Source: Macrostomum hystrix (lineage: Eukaryota > Platyhelminthes > Macrostomidae). Taken from it: a stretch of DNA of 64,000 nucleotides. Shown here piece after piece: positions 13,201-25,600 of this stretch. Below the pieces are notes generated by a model. That model searched no databases, was not told where the DNA came from, and saw nothing but the letters and a program-made list of their open reading frames with translations. Every line of letters begins with the position of its first letter. Within the stretch, counting starts at the first letter, position 1. The stretch is from assembly GCA_950097015.1 (NCBI GenBank), contig CATNEN010000034.1, positions 3,577,001 to 3,641,000 of the forward strand, in the 5' to 3' direction. A program made the position numbers and the translations under genes.

Positions 13201-16200
13201 GTGATGGGAAAAATAGGAGATCGGGAGAATATAAGCTGGGAAGAATAGGAGATCGGGAGAATATAAGCTGGGAAGAATATAAGCTGGGAAGAATAGGAGA
13301 TCGGGAGAATATAAGATGGGAAGAATATAAGCTGGGAAGAATAGGAGATCGGGAGAATATAAGATGGGAAGAATAGGAGATCGGGAGAATATAAGCTGGG
13401 AAGAATAGGAGATCGGGAGAATATAAGCTGGGAAGAATAGGAGATCGGGAGAATATAAGCTGGGAAGAATAGGAGATCGGGAGAATATAAGATGGGAAGA
13501 ATATAAGCTGGGAAGAATAGGAGATCGGGAGAATATAAGCTGGGAAGAATAGGAGATCGGGAGAATATAAGATGGGAAGAATATAAGCTGGGAAGAATAG
13601 GAGATCGGGAGAATATAAGCTGGGAAGAATAGGAGATCGGGAGAATATAAGATGGGAAGAATAGGAGATCGGGAGAATATAAAATGGGAAGAATAGGAGA
13701 TCGGGAGAATATAAGCTGGGAAGAATAGGAGATCGGGAGAATATAAGATGGGAAGAATAGGAGATCGGGAGAATATAAGCTGGGAAGAATAGGAGATCGG
13801 GAGAATATAAGCTGGGAAGAATAGGAGATCGGGAGAATATAAGATGGGAAGAATATAAGCTGGGAAGAATAGGAGATCGGGAGAATATAAGCTGGGAAAA
13901 ATAGGAGATCGGGAGAATATAAGCTGGGAAGAATAGGAGATCGGGAGAATATAAGATGGGAAGAATAGGAGATCGGGAGAATATAAGCTGGGAAGAATAG
14001 GAGATCGGGAGAATATAAGCTGGGAAAAATAGGAGATCGGGAGAATATAAGCTGGGAAGAATAGGAGATCGGGAGAATATAAGCTGGGAAAAATAGGAGA
14101 TCGGGAGAATATAAGCTGGGAAGAATAGGAGATCGGGAGAATATAAGATGGGAAGAATAGGAGATCGGGAGAATATAAGCTGGGAAAAATAGGAGATCGG
14201 GAGAATATAAGCTGGGAAGAATAGGAGATCGGGAGAATATAAGATGGGAAGAATATAAGCTGGGAAGAATAGGAGATCGGGAGAATATAAGCTGGGAAGA
14301 ATAGGAGATCGGGAGAATATAAGATGGGAAGAATATAAGCTGGGAAGAATAGGAGATCGGGAGAATATAAGCTGGGAAGAATAGGAGATCGGGAGAATAT
14401 AAGATGGGAAGAATAGGAGATCGGGAGAATATAAAATGGGAAGAATAGGAGATCGGGAGAATATAAGCTGGGAAGAATAGGAGATCGGGAGAATATAAGA
14501 TGGGAAGAATAGGAGATCGGGAGAATATAAGCTGGGAAGAATAGGAGATCGGGAGAATATAAGCTGGGAAGAATAGGAGATCGGGAGAATATAAGATGGG
14601 AAGAATATAAGCTGGGAAGAATAGGAGATCGGGAGAATATAAGCTGGGAAAAATAGGAGATCGGGAGAATATAAGCTGGGAAGAATAGGAGATCGGGAGA
14701 ATATAAGATGGGAAGAATAGGAGATCGGGAGAATATAAGCTGGGAAGAATAGGAGATCGGGAGAATATAAGCTGGGAAAAATAGGAGATCGGGAGAATAT
14801 AAGCTGGGAAGAATAGGAGATCGGGAGAATATAAGCTGGGAAAAATAGGAGATCGGGAGAATATAAGCTGGGAAGAATAGGAGATCGGGAGAATATAAGA
14901 TGGGAAGAATAGGAGATCGGGAGAATATAAGCTGGGAAAAATAGGAGATCGGGAGAATATAAGCTGGGAAGAATAGGAGATCGGGAGAATATAAGATGGG
15001 AAGAATATAAGCTGGGAAGAATAGGAGATCGGGAGAATATAAGCTGGGAAAAATAGGAGATCGGGAGAATATAAGCTGGGAAGAATAGGAGATCGGGAGA
15101 ATATAAGCTGGGAAGAATAGGAGATCGGGAGAATATAAGATGGGAAGAATAGGAGATCGGGAGAATATAAGCTGGGAAGAATAGGAGATCGGGAGAATAT
15201 AAGATGGGAAGAATATAAGCTGGGAAGAATAGGAGATCGGGAGAATATAAGCTGGGAAGAATAGGAGATCGGGAGAATATAAGCTGGGAAGAATAGGAGA
15301 TCGGGAGAATATAAGCTGGGAAGAATAGGAGATCGGGAGAATATAAGCTGGGAAGAATAGGAGATCGGGAGAATATAAGCTGGGAAGAATAGGAGATCGG
15401 GAGAATATAAGCTGGGAAGAATAGGAGATCGGGAGAATATAAGATGGGAAGAATAGGAGATCGGGAGAATATAAAATGGGAAGAATAGGAGATCGGGAGA
15501 ATATAAGCTGGGAAGAATAGGAGATCGGGAGAATATAAGATGGGAAGAATAGGAGATCGGGAGAATATAAGCTGGGAAGAATAGGAGATCGGGAGAATAT
15601 AAGCTGGGAAGAATAGGAGATCGGGAGAATATAGATGGGAAGAATATAAGCTGGGAAGAATAGGAGATCGGGAGAATATAAGCTGGGAAAAATAGGAGAT
15701 CGGGAGAATATAAGCTGGGAAGAATAGGAGATCGGGAGAATATAAGATGGGAAGAATAGGAGATCGGGAGAATATAAGCTGGGAAGAATAGGAGATCGGG
15801 AGAATATAAGCTGGGAAAAATAGGAGATCGGGAGAATATAAGCTGGGAAGAATAGGAGATCGGGAGAATATAAGCTGGGAAAAAATAGGAGATCGGGAGA
15901 ATATAAGCTGGGAAGAATAGGAGATCGGGAGAATATAAGATGGGAAGAATAGGAGATCGGGAGAATATAAGCTGGGAAAAATAGGAGATCGGGAGAATAT
16001 AAGCTGGGAAGAATAGGAGATCGGGAGAATATAAGATGGGAAGAATATAAGCTGGGAAGAATAGGAGATCGGGAGAATATAAGCTGGGAAGAATAGGAGA
16101 TCGGGAGAATATAAGATGGGAAGAATATAAGCTGGGAAGAATAGGAGATCGGGAGAATATAAGCTGGGAAGAATAGGAGATCGGGAGAATATAAGATGGG

Positions 16201-19200
16201 AAGAATAGGAGATCGGGAGAATATAAAATGGGAAGAATAGGAGATCGGGAGAATATAAGCTGGGAAGAATAGGAGATCGGGAGAATATAAGATGGGAAGA
16301 ATAGGAGATCGGGAGAATATAAGCTGGGAAGAATAGGAGATCGGGAGAATATAAGCTGGGAAGAATAGGAGATCGGGAGAATATAAGATGGGAAGAATAT
16401 AAGCTGGGAAGAATAGGAGATCGGGAGAATATAAGCTGGGAAAAATAGGAGATCGGGAGAATATAAGCTGGGAAGAATAGGAGATCGGGAGAATATAAGA
16501 TGGGAAGAATAGGAGATCGGGAGAATATAAGCTGGGAAGAATAGGAGATCGGGAGAATATAAGCTGGGAAAAATAGGAGATCGGGAGAATATAAGCTGGG
16601 AAGAATAGGAGATCGGGAGAATATAAGCTGGGAAAAATAGGAGATCGGGAGAATATAAGCTGGGAAGAATAGGAGATCGGGAGAATATAAGATGGGAAGA
16701 ATAGGAGATCGGGAGAATATAAGCTGGGAAAAAATAGGAGATCGGGAGAATATAAGCTGGGAAGAATAGGAGATCGGGAGAATATAAGATGGGAAGAATA
16801 TAAGCTGGGAAGAATAGGAGATCGGGAGAATATAAGCTGGGAAAAATAGGAGATCGGGAGAATATAAGCTGGGAAGAATAGGAGATCGGGAGAATATAAG
16901 CTGGGAAGAATAGGAGATCGGGAGAATATAAGATGGGAAGAATAGGAGATCGGGAGAATATAAGCTGGGAAGAATAGGAGATCGGGAGAATATAAGATGG
17001 GAAGAATATAAGCTGGGAAGAATAGGAGATCGGGAGAATATAAGCTGGGAAGAATAGGAGATCGGGAGAATATAAGCTGGGAAGAATAGGAGATCGGGAG
17101 AATATAAGCTGGGAAGAATAGGAGATCGGGAGAATATAAGCTGGGAAGAATAGGAGATCGGGAGAATATAAGCTGGGAAAAATAGGAGATCGGGAGAATA
17201 TAAGCTGGGAAGAATAGGAGATCGGGAGAATATAAGATGGGAAGAATAGGAGATCGGGAGAATATAAGATGGGAAGAATAGGAGATCGGGAGAATATAAG
17301 CTGGGAAGAATAGGAGATCGGGAGAATATAAGATGGGAAGAATATAAGCTGGGAAGAATAGGAGATCGGGAGAATATAAGCTGGGAAGAATAGGAGATCG
17401 GGAGAATATAAGATGGGAAGAATATAAGCTGGGAAGAATAGGAGATCGGGAGAATATAAGCTGGGAAGAATAGGAGATCGGGAGAATATAAGCTGGGAAG
17501 AATAGGAGATCGGGAGAATATAAGATGGGAAGAATAGGAGATCGGGAGAATATAAGCTGGGAAAAATAGGAGATCGGGAGAATATAAGCTGGGAAGAATA
17601 GGAGATCGGGAGAATATAAGATGGGAAGAATAGGAGATCGGGAGAATATAAGATGGGAAGAATAGGAGATCGGGAGAATATAAGCTGGGAAGAATAGGAG
17701 ATCGGGAGAATATAAGATGGGAAGAATAGGAGATCGGGAGAATATAAGATGGGAAGAATAGGAGATCGGGAGAATTTAAGATGGGAAGAATATGAGATGG
17801 GGAGAATATAAGCTGGGAAGAATAGGGGATGAGGAGAATATCAGATGGGGAGAAAAGGGGACGGGGAGAATTTGAGATAATATGAATATGAGATGAGGAG
17901 AATAGTAGATGGGGAGAATAGGAGATAATGAGAATAGGAGATGGGAGATGGAGAGAATGAGAGGTAGAGAGAATGGGACAAAGGCAGAATGGGATAAGGT
18001 AAGAATGGGAAAAAGTAGAGAATAAGGGAAGCAGAAAATAAGGGAAGGGGAGAAGATGAGAATTAGAGAAGTGAAAATATCGTGCGAGAGGGGAGAGATG
18101 GTGAGGAGAGGACACAGGAAGTGACAGAGTTAATAAATATGCGGCCAAATATCTAAAACGGAAGACAAAGGTTGGAGAGCCGAGGTGAGGATTTGATGGA
18201 AGCAGCAGCAGCAGACGTTGGGGAAGCGGCAAGTGCTGAGATCAAGACACTGCAGACCACCAGGCCATAAACACCTAAAGCAATGCAATGCTGTAGAATT
18301 CTCGCCTCCCAGCGGCGCTCCCATCCCGGCCTGGATAAGCGGACGAGCTTTACGATCGGGATTGATTTTTCCCCCCAAGAAATCAGAAAATCCCCACTGG
18401 CTGCCGGGCCAGTAAATTAATGATTTCTTGTTGAAGCAGCGAAACACTCACCCAAATTGGGCCGCGGGTGCTGCGTGTATTTGAGCCACTGAATTAGTTA
18501 TGATAATGAGAGCCAGACTTGCCTGCAGTGAGGGGTGAGCTTGTGTTTTTCTAATGCTGGCCCCTGCACTTTGCTCGCTTTTGTGTCAAGAAGCTAATGT
18601 CCCACACTCCCACCTGTTTCTGTCCCACACTCCCCACCTGTTTCTGTCCCACACTCTCCACCTGTTTCTGTCCCACACTCTCCACCTGTTTCTGTCCCAC
18701 ACTCTCCACCTGTTTCTGTCCCACACTCCCCACCTGTTTCTATCCCACACTCCCCACCTGTTTCCATCCCACACTCTCCACCTGTTTCTGTCCCACACTC
18801 CCCACCTGTTTCTATCCCACACCCACAACTGTCTCTGCCCCCACTCCCACAACTGTCTCTGCCCCCACTCCCACAACTGTCTCTGCCCCCACTCCCACAA
18901 CTGTCTCTGCCCCCACTCCCACAACCGTCTCTGCCCCCACTCCCACAACTGTCTCTGCCCCCACTGCCACAACTGTCTCTGCCCCCACTGCCACAACTGT
19001 CTCTGCCCCCACTGCCACAACTGTCTCTGCCCCACTGCCACAACTGTCTCTGCCCCCAATACTCACCAGTATCTTTCTTATAAAATTTAAGCTTCGAATT
19101 TCAAGCAGAGAAAGGTACTTTAACTTTAACCCTCTGAGTCATTGTCTCGGAGGCCTATATATCCAGCCTTACGGTGCACTGGACACAACTCGTAGACGGT

Positions 19201-19568
19201 CCTGAGGGAACAAAAAATCGATTTCCCCAAAGAACCAGCCGCGCTTAGACGAAAAAACTTAAACTAGCTACTCAAAATGGAGCATGCATTATTGAAGCCT
19301 GCTGTGCGCCTTGATCCGACGCTCCCGAAGCTAAATGGGAAGCAAAAAATGCACTCTCCCAATCTAGCTCTGATCCCCAGTTTGCGGACTGCCCCTAGGA
19401 CGGTGATGAGCTCGGGTGAACTGAAAAAATACCGAACCCAGTGTCCAACACTGAATGAAAGAACGAAAAAATATGGCCTAGTAGTCGGCCGCTCCGCTAA
19501 TTATGAATTCGAACTGTGGGTTGTCGAGGCCTTAAGAAGCCTGAGATCCTGTCTGTACCCAAATCAAC

Positions 19569-19616
<48 letters not shown>

Positions 19617-22600
19617 AACACTCAGTCTAAATTGAGTAGATTTTTACAGCAGATTAAGATGGAGGTGGAGGACTGCGGGCAATGGCACATCATTTGGTGA
19701 CACTTGACCCGCAGCCAGCGAGGAGGCAATTCTGCCCATTTCGCTGACTCCTGAGCACACACGCACACAGATACCGTACGCAGGCACGCGCTCACACAGG
19801 TGTGTACATCTGCCCTGACTTTCTCATCGTCAGCCAGTGTACACTTCACTGTGCCTTGGAGGTTGGCCCTCAAGGGCGTAGATTGCACGACAAGCCACCA
19901 AGCCTTCTCTCCGCGGCTGCGCCCCAAATAAATGTGGCCTCGCCACGTCATTGAGCTCAGCGATATCCCCCTAATAACTCACGTGATTGCTTACCTCACT
20001 ACGAAACTCTTATATCTATTTTTTTCTTTCTGCTCATTCGAAAATCTGAAAATCAACGTATTTAATTATCTAACTGAACTAAAATTTACTTGAATGTTAA
20101 TTTGTCCTTATCAGAATTCGTGATTTTCTGATCACTGTTACTATTTCGTGATCGAATTATAGATTTTAATCAAAGTTTGGAGCGAATCTAGGTTACCCAG
20201 TTCATTGAGCAGCTCAACCCAGTCAAGAGCAAACTGAGAATTTTGGAAACAAATGTCCAACAAGAGATTTGTCTGCTTCGACTGAAGAATAATGCTTTAT
20301 GAGCACAGTTTGAGCAATATAATAAATTGGTAGGCCCTACTAAACTATTACTACTGAGCACGCGTAGCTGTCTGAGACTTCAACGCCAAGCCGGGAGCAG
20401 ACAATTTATCCCATTTGGGGCGGGGGAACTAACCACGATAACTGATGGGGAAGGAAAGCCAAAAAAACTTTGGGAAACTAGCTTAACTCCCCCCAGAGGG
20501 ACCGGAGTACAGAAATCAACGCTTTTTTCAGTTCGGCGAGTAATCGACGCCAGCCCCCACCCCACCCCACCTCCAACCAGTCTCGAACTTTCAGTTTCTC
20601 TCCCCGTTTTCATTCCGCTAATTTTCTCTTTAGGCCCCCCAACCCTGGCCTTTCTTCTTCTCTTATTTCCCGCTTCCGTTGCGGAAGCTTCAACGGCCGG
20701 GCAGAAGTCTGTTTGCTGGTCGAGGGGAGAATTTGGGAATTGGATTCCTCAGCTACCCTCGTAAAGCCATAAGCTTTCCAGTCGGCTTTAATAATCTGCT
20801 TTTCTAATCTTCCTAAACAGAAAGCACTTATTACTCTTACTTTATCATACACAACGAAATTAGTGCATTTCGGCGCGAAGTGGGAATTCGCTAATACAAT
20901 GTGCATCGGTGAAATTGTGAATGCTGAAAATAAGTTAAATATCTATTGTACACAGTTTAATGCACTTATCTATCTCATTATCTTTCTATCCACTCAACTC
21001 AATTTATCCACCCAACCTACCAATCAATATATCAAACCTACCAATCAATCTAATCTATCAATCAATCTAATCTATCAATAAATCTAATCTATCAATAAAT
21101 CTAATCTATCAATAAATCTAATCTATTAATCATTCTAATCAATCAATCATTCTAAAAAATCAATCATTCTATCTAATCTATCAATCAATCTAATCTATCA
21201 ATCAATCTAATCTATCAATCAATCTAATCTATCAATCAATCTAATCTATCAAGCAATCTAATCTATCAATCATTCTAATATATCAATCATTCTATCTAAT
21301 CTATCAATCAATCCAATCTATCAATCAATCTAATCTATCAATCAATCTAATCTATCAATCATTCTAATATATCAATCATTCTATCTAATCTATCAATCAA
21401 TCTAATCTATCAATCAACCTATTCTATCAAGCAATCTAATCTATCAATCAATCTAATCTATCAATCAATTTAATCTATCAAGCAATCTAATCTATCAATA
21501 AATCTAATCTATCAAGCAATCTAATCTATCAAGCAATCTAAATGTATCAATCAATCCAATCTATCAATCAATCTAATCTATCAAACAATCAAATCTATCG
21601 AACAATCTAATCTATCAATCATTCCAATCTATCAATCATTCTAATCTATCAATCATTCCATCAAATCTATCAATCTATCTAATCTATTAATCATTCTAAT
21701 TTATCAATCATTATAATCTATCAATCATTCTAATATATCAATCATTCTATCTAATCTATCAATCAATCTAATATATCAATCAACCCAATCTATCAATCAA
21801 TCTAATATATCAATCAACCTAATCTATCAATCAATCTAATCTATCAATCAGTCTATCTAATCTATCAATCAATCAATACGAAATTATAGAATCCCCTTTC
21901 TTTGGTCCTATTTCTAGACTTATATTTTTTGTCTCGTTAGCTTGTTTGTCAATTATTACTGTCCGCCCAAACTGCAGTCTATTTATTTCACGCAGTTCTT
22001 TCTGTGTCTCCATTCCCCTCCAAAACTCCCTGATCCGAGAGCATCACAGAGGAGGCAATCGATGCGGATAATTCTCCCTATTTCCCTAGGCCTCCGTCCT
22101 TACCGCTGAGAGCTCCCCAAGCAGCCGTGATTGGAGACATTGCGGCTAGGCCGGGCCTTCTGCCAGACAGGCGGGCTGACAGGGACGTAGCCAGGCCAAT
22201 GAGATCCACACAACGCGATTGCCTGAACTATATAGACTTCGGATCAAGTTTAATCACTGCCCAAAGACCCGATAGTCCAGCCAATCCCCCGCGCCAGATT
22301 CCCGCTTGGAAACAAAGCTAGCATGGGCAGAGCGGGCAACAGATAGAAAGAGATTGGGTTCATGAAGGCATTCAAGCAGAAAGCAAGTTTATTTTCCTTT
22401 CTGTCGCTGCTGCACTTCTCAATGCTCGCTGCGTCTCCCCCTAGAAACAGGCCGCTTATCCTTGAATAATCTTTTCTGCATATACTCGTAGTGTGACAAG
22501 TTCCGCTTTGATAAATTAGGTGCGTGTTTTTTTGGTTAGGTCGGACGAGAATCAGTGGCTGCGCACATCAATGCTTTGTATTAGGTGCACTTTTAAGAAT

Positions 22601-25600
22601 TCCTAATCAAGCGCCTTTTTGATAAACTAACTTAATGCATTCAAGAAGATTTTGGGGTCGGTGTGTTATTGTGTGTTATTTACATGTTGACAAGTTTGGA
22701 GGGTTTACTTGTTTTTGGGGTTTACGTGGTCTGGGGGTGACGTGTTTAGGGGGTTGTTGTGTTTTAAGGGGTTGAGGTGTTTTGGGGGTTGGGGGTGTTT
22801 CGGGGGGTTGTGGTTTCATGGGGTTGTGGTGTTTTGGGGGGGTTGACGTGGTCTGGGGTTGACGTGTTTTGGGGGTTCTGGTGTTTTGGGGAGGTTGACG
22901 TATTTCGGGGCTGTGGTGTTGTCGGGGCTGGGGTTGACGTATTTTGGGGTTGGCACGTTTAGGGGGTGATGTGTTTTGGGGGTTAGCCCACACTAAAATA
23001 CCCAGGATGTTTTGTGTGTTGGTATGGTTGCAGGACCTTTAACCACGAGCTGAATTATAGCTTAGTATTGAGTGCTCCGTTTTTTATTCGCAGTTCTATT
23101 TATAACTTAAGACACGTCACAACAAAGCAAGCGATCGGAGCCAGATCAGTTAATGACGGCTTGTGCCAATAAATATCTGAGTGGAGATACAGTCTGCAAA
23201 GTAATGCATTCTTAGCAAATTAAAATGATTCTACATTGGGGCACAGAATGCTTGGCAGGTCCTGTGTAAACAGTTTTTGCATTCTTATCTCTAAAGCTCA
23301 CGTTTTCATCGCTTTCAGAATTGCTCTGCTCAAGTACCATCCACATGTTGTCACAGTTTTTTATCCTCAATCCTCATACCTACTATAACCATTAGGGAAT
23401 TCGTATTTATCAATGCTGCTTAACTTTCGCACATTTTATTGTGTAACGCAATTATTGCTTCTGGTCTAATAGTCTTCAAAGTTCAACATTGCTTTAAGAG
23501 CCGTCCTGCACGACGACTTTTACTTATATTTATTTTAAATATAATTTAATAGTTAGTTCGTATTTAAATATTTTCTGTCTAAAACATTTTTCCATTTTTT
23601 ATGATCGAGTTTTAAATTTTGGATGTTAGAGTACGGATGGTAGGGAGCGGATGGTAGGGAGCGGATGGTAGGGAGCGGATGGTAGGGAGCGGATGGTAGG
23701 GAGCGGATGGTAGGGAGCGGATGGTAAGGGAGCGGATGGTAGGGAGCGGATGGTAGGGAGCGGATGGTAGGGAGCGGATGGTAGGGAGCGGATGGTAGGG
23801 AGCGGATGGTAGGGAGCGGATGGTAGGGATCGGATGGTAGGGAGCGGTAGGGAACTATCCGCACTTTACCACCCACTGCAGCATCTGCTGCTCACTATAA
23901 GACGATCCGCCCACGCCTTGCAGGTCTGGTCTCATCGGAACTGCCCAGACGCGAGCTGCTTCTGTGCTCAGGCGCGAGCCACCTGCTAAGCTGTCCGGCC
24001 GGCTCCAGCATCGCCGTGTCCTCGGCCCACTTTGGCCAGCGCGGCGAGAACAACGCCTGCAATCGGCGACATCTGGCTGCGGAGAAGTCAAATGGGCCAC
24101 CATCTGCTGCCCTTTGGTGGACAAACAAAACCTGCGAGGTTCCAGACGCTGTGAAGGTGAGACGGCTTCAAACTCTCCTAAGTAAATTATTCACGTGATT
24201 TTTGGAAATATCTCCTTTCCACATTCTCTTACCCAAATGTACATCCACATCTCCCCACTCCCTATCCTGAATCTACATTCACATCTATTCACGTCCTGTC
24301 ACAATGTACATTTGCGTCTCTAAACTTCCTACCCGCAATGTACATATGCGTCTCCAGACTTCCTACCCCCAATGTACATATGCGTCTTCAAACTTTCTAC
24401 CCCTAATGTACATATGTCTCCAAACTTTCTACCCCCAATGTACATTCACCTTTCTATCTGTCTAAACCCAAATGCGAAACTTTGAACACCTATTGTAGCT
24501 CAATATGCAGTGCCGCCTTATCTTTCAACGTTTATGAGTAAATTCACATTAATGAAAGTATAATGAAATAAAATCCAATAAGATACTTCCCCTGCAAAGC
24601 GTTTTCTAAGAAACGCATCGAAGATTGACCTCGAGACGGGTGGGCAAAGCAAGCCCAACTTTAAACAAAACAGCGCCAATAGTCCAGAACTGTCAATCAT
24701 GAGTTATTGGTAGAAAAATATGCGGAGAGGAGCCAAAGCACAGGCGCACACAGGCTTGAAGACTTGGCCCAATTAACAAAATAATAGCGAGCTTTACCTG
24801 AAATGACACGCCTCTAGCCCAGCCTCCAAACATCGCCCCCGTCCCTGCCACCCTTACCGCACGCCAAGATGCTGTCAGGCAGGTGCGCGGGACGCACTGA
24901 TTGCCAGCTCACGAACGATTTGGGCGGCCAGACCTGCGGCAGCCAGCTAACTTTCCTGTCGTTCAAGTACGTCTGTCAACCAGGTGAGGGTTGCGTACCT
25001 TTACTTAGATGGAAAGTACTGCTCGTATTACGCTTACTTCTTTGCTTTGTTTGTTCATTGTTGACTCGAACCGATAGAGAGGATTTGGTTTCAATTATCT
25101 TACTACCGCTTTTCTCCCGTCGCCATGCAAATTCTTCATAATCATCGCTTATTGTCAAAGAGAAACTATTAGAATTTAGGAAATAGAAGCCCCACCCACT
25201 GCCCCATGTGGGTGTGTAGGTGAACACACAGTAGGTGAGTATGATTCTCATGCTATCCACTCAAGGTAATGTTGCAAAAATTGTGACACTCAAGCCAAGG
25301 CATCTGAATGGGCCCTCCAAGCAGCTCCTGGCTGCTGTACGAGTGCATCCACAATGGCGGGCAGGAGGGTTGTCGCGTTGAAGATCTCCGTTCTTGTCTA
25401 CATTTTTCTTGAAGAAAAAAATGTCCTTGGCTTCTCAACCGGTCTGTCCTTCTTTTGCCTATCAGCTCAGCTCCGCCCCTACCACTGCTCTCCTCCCCTC
25501 TCTGAAACCATTCTAATTTTTCTCTCTCGGCGCCTCTGGGAGCTCCGGTTTGTCGCACTATTTCTGCCACAAATTCTTCTTCTAAATTCTGTGGGCCGCC

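Noticed and set aside
13079-18232. 1717-codon minus-strand open frame
   Set aside because: It is the 32-bp satellite read through; 32 bp is not a multiple of 3, so the frame cycles and all minus frames are open. No domain, low complexity, inside an intron on the opposite strand.
19277-19630. 117-codon plus-strand frame
   Set aside because: Ends in a polycysteine run from the CTG microsatellite; no domain, no splice support, inside an intron.
22640-22985. Telomeric or interstitial telomere repeat
   Set aside because: G/T-rich, but without a regular TTAGGG-type unit.
25320-25380. Possible receptor exon reading WLLYECIHNGG
   Set aside because: Superficially like the closing strand of a SUEL domain, but the phase does not match exon 3, a stop lies just upstream, and exon 4 already supplies the entire second domain.
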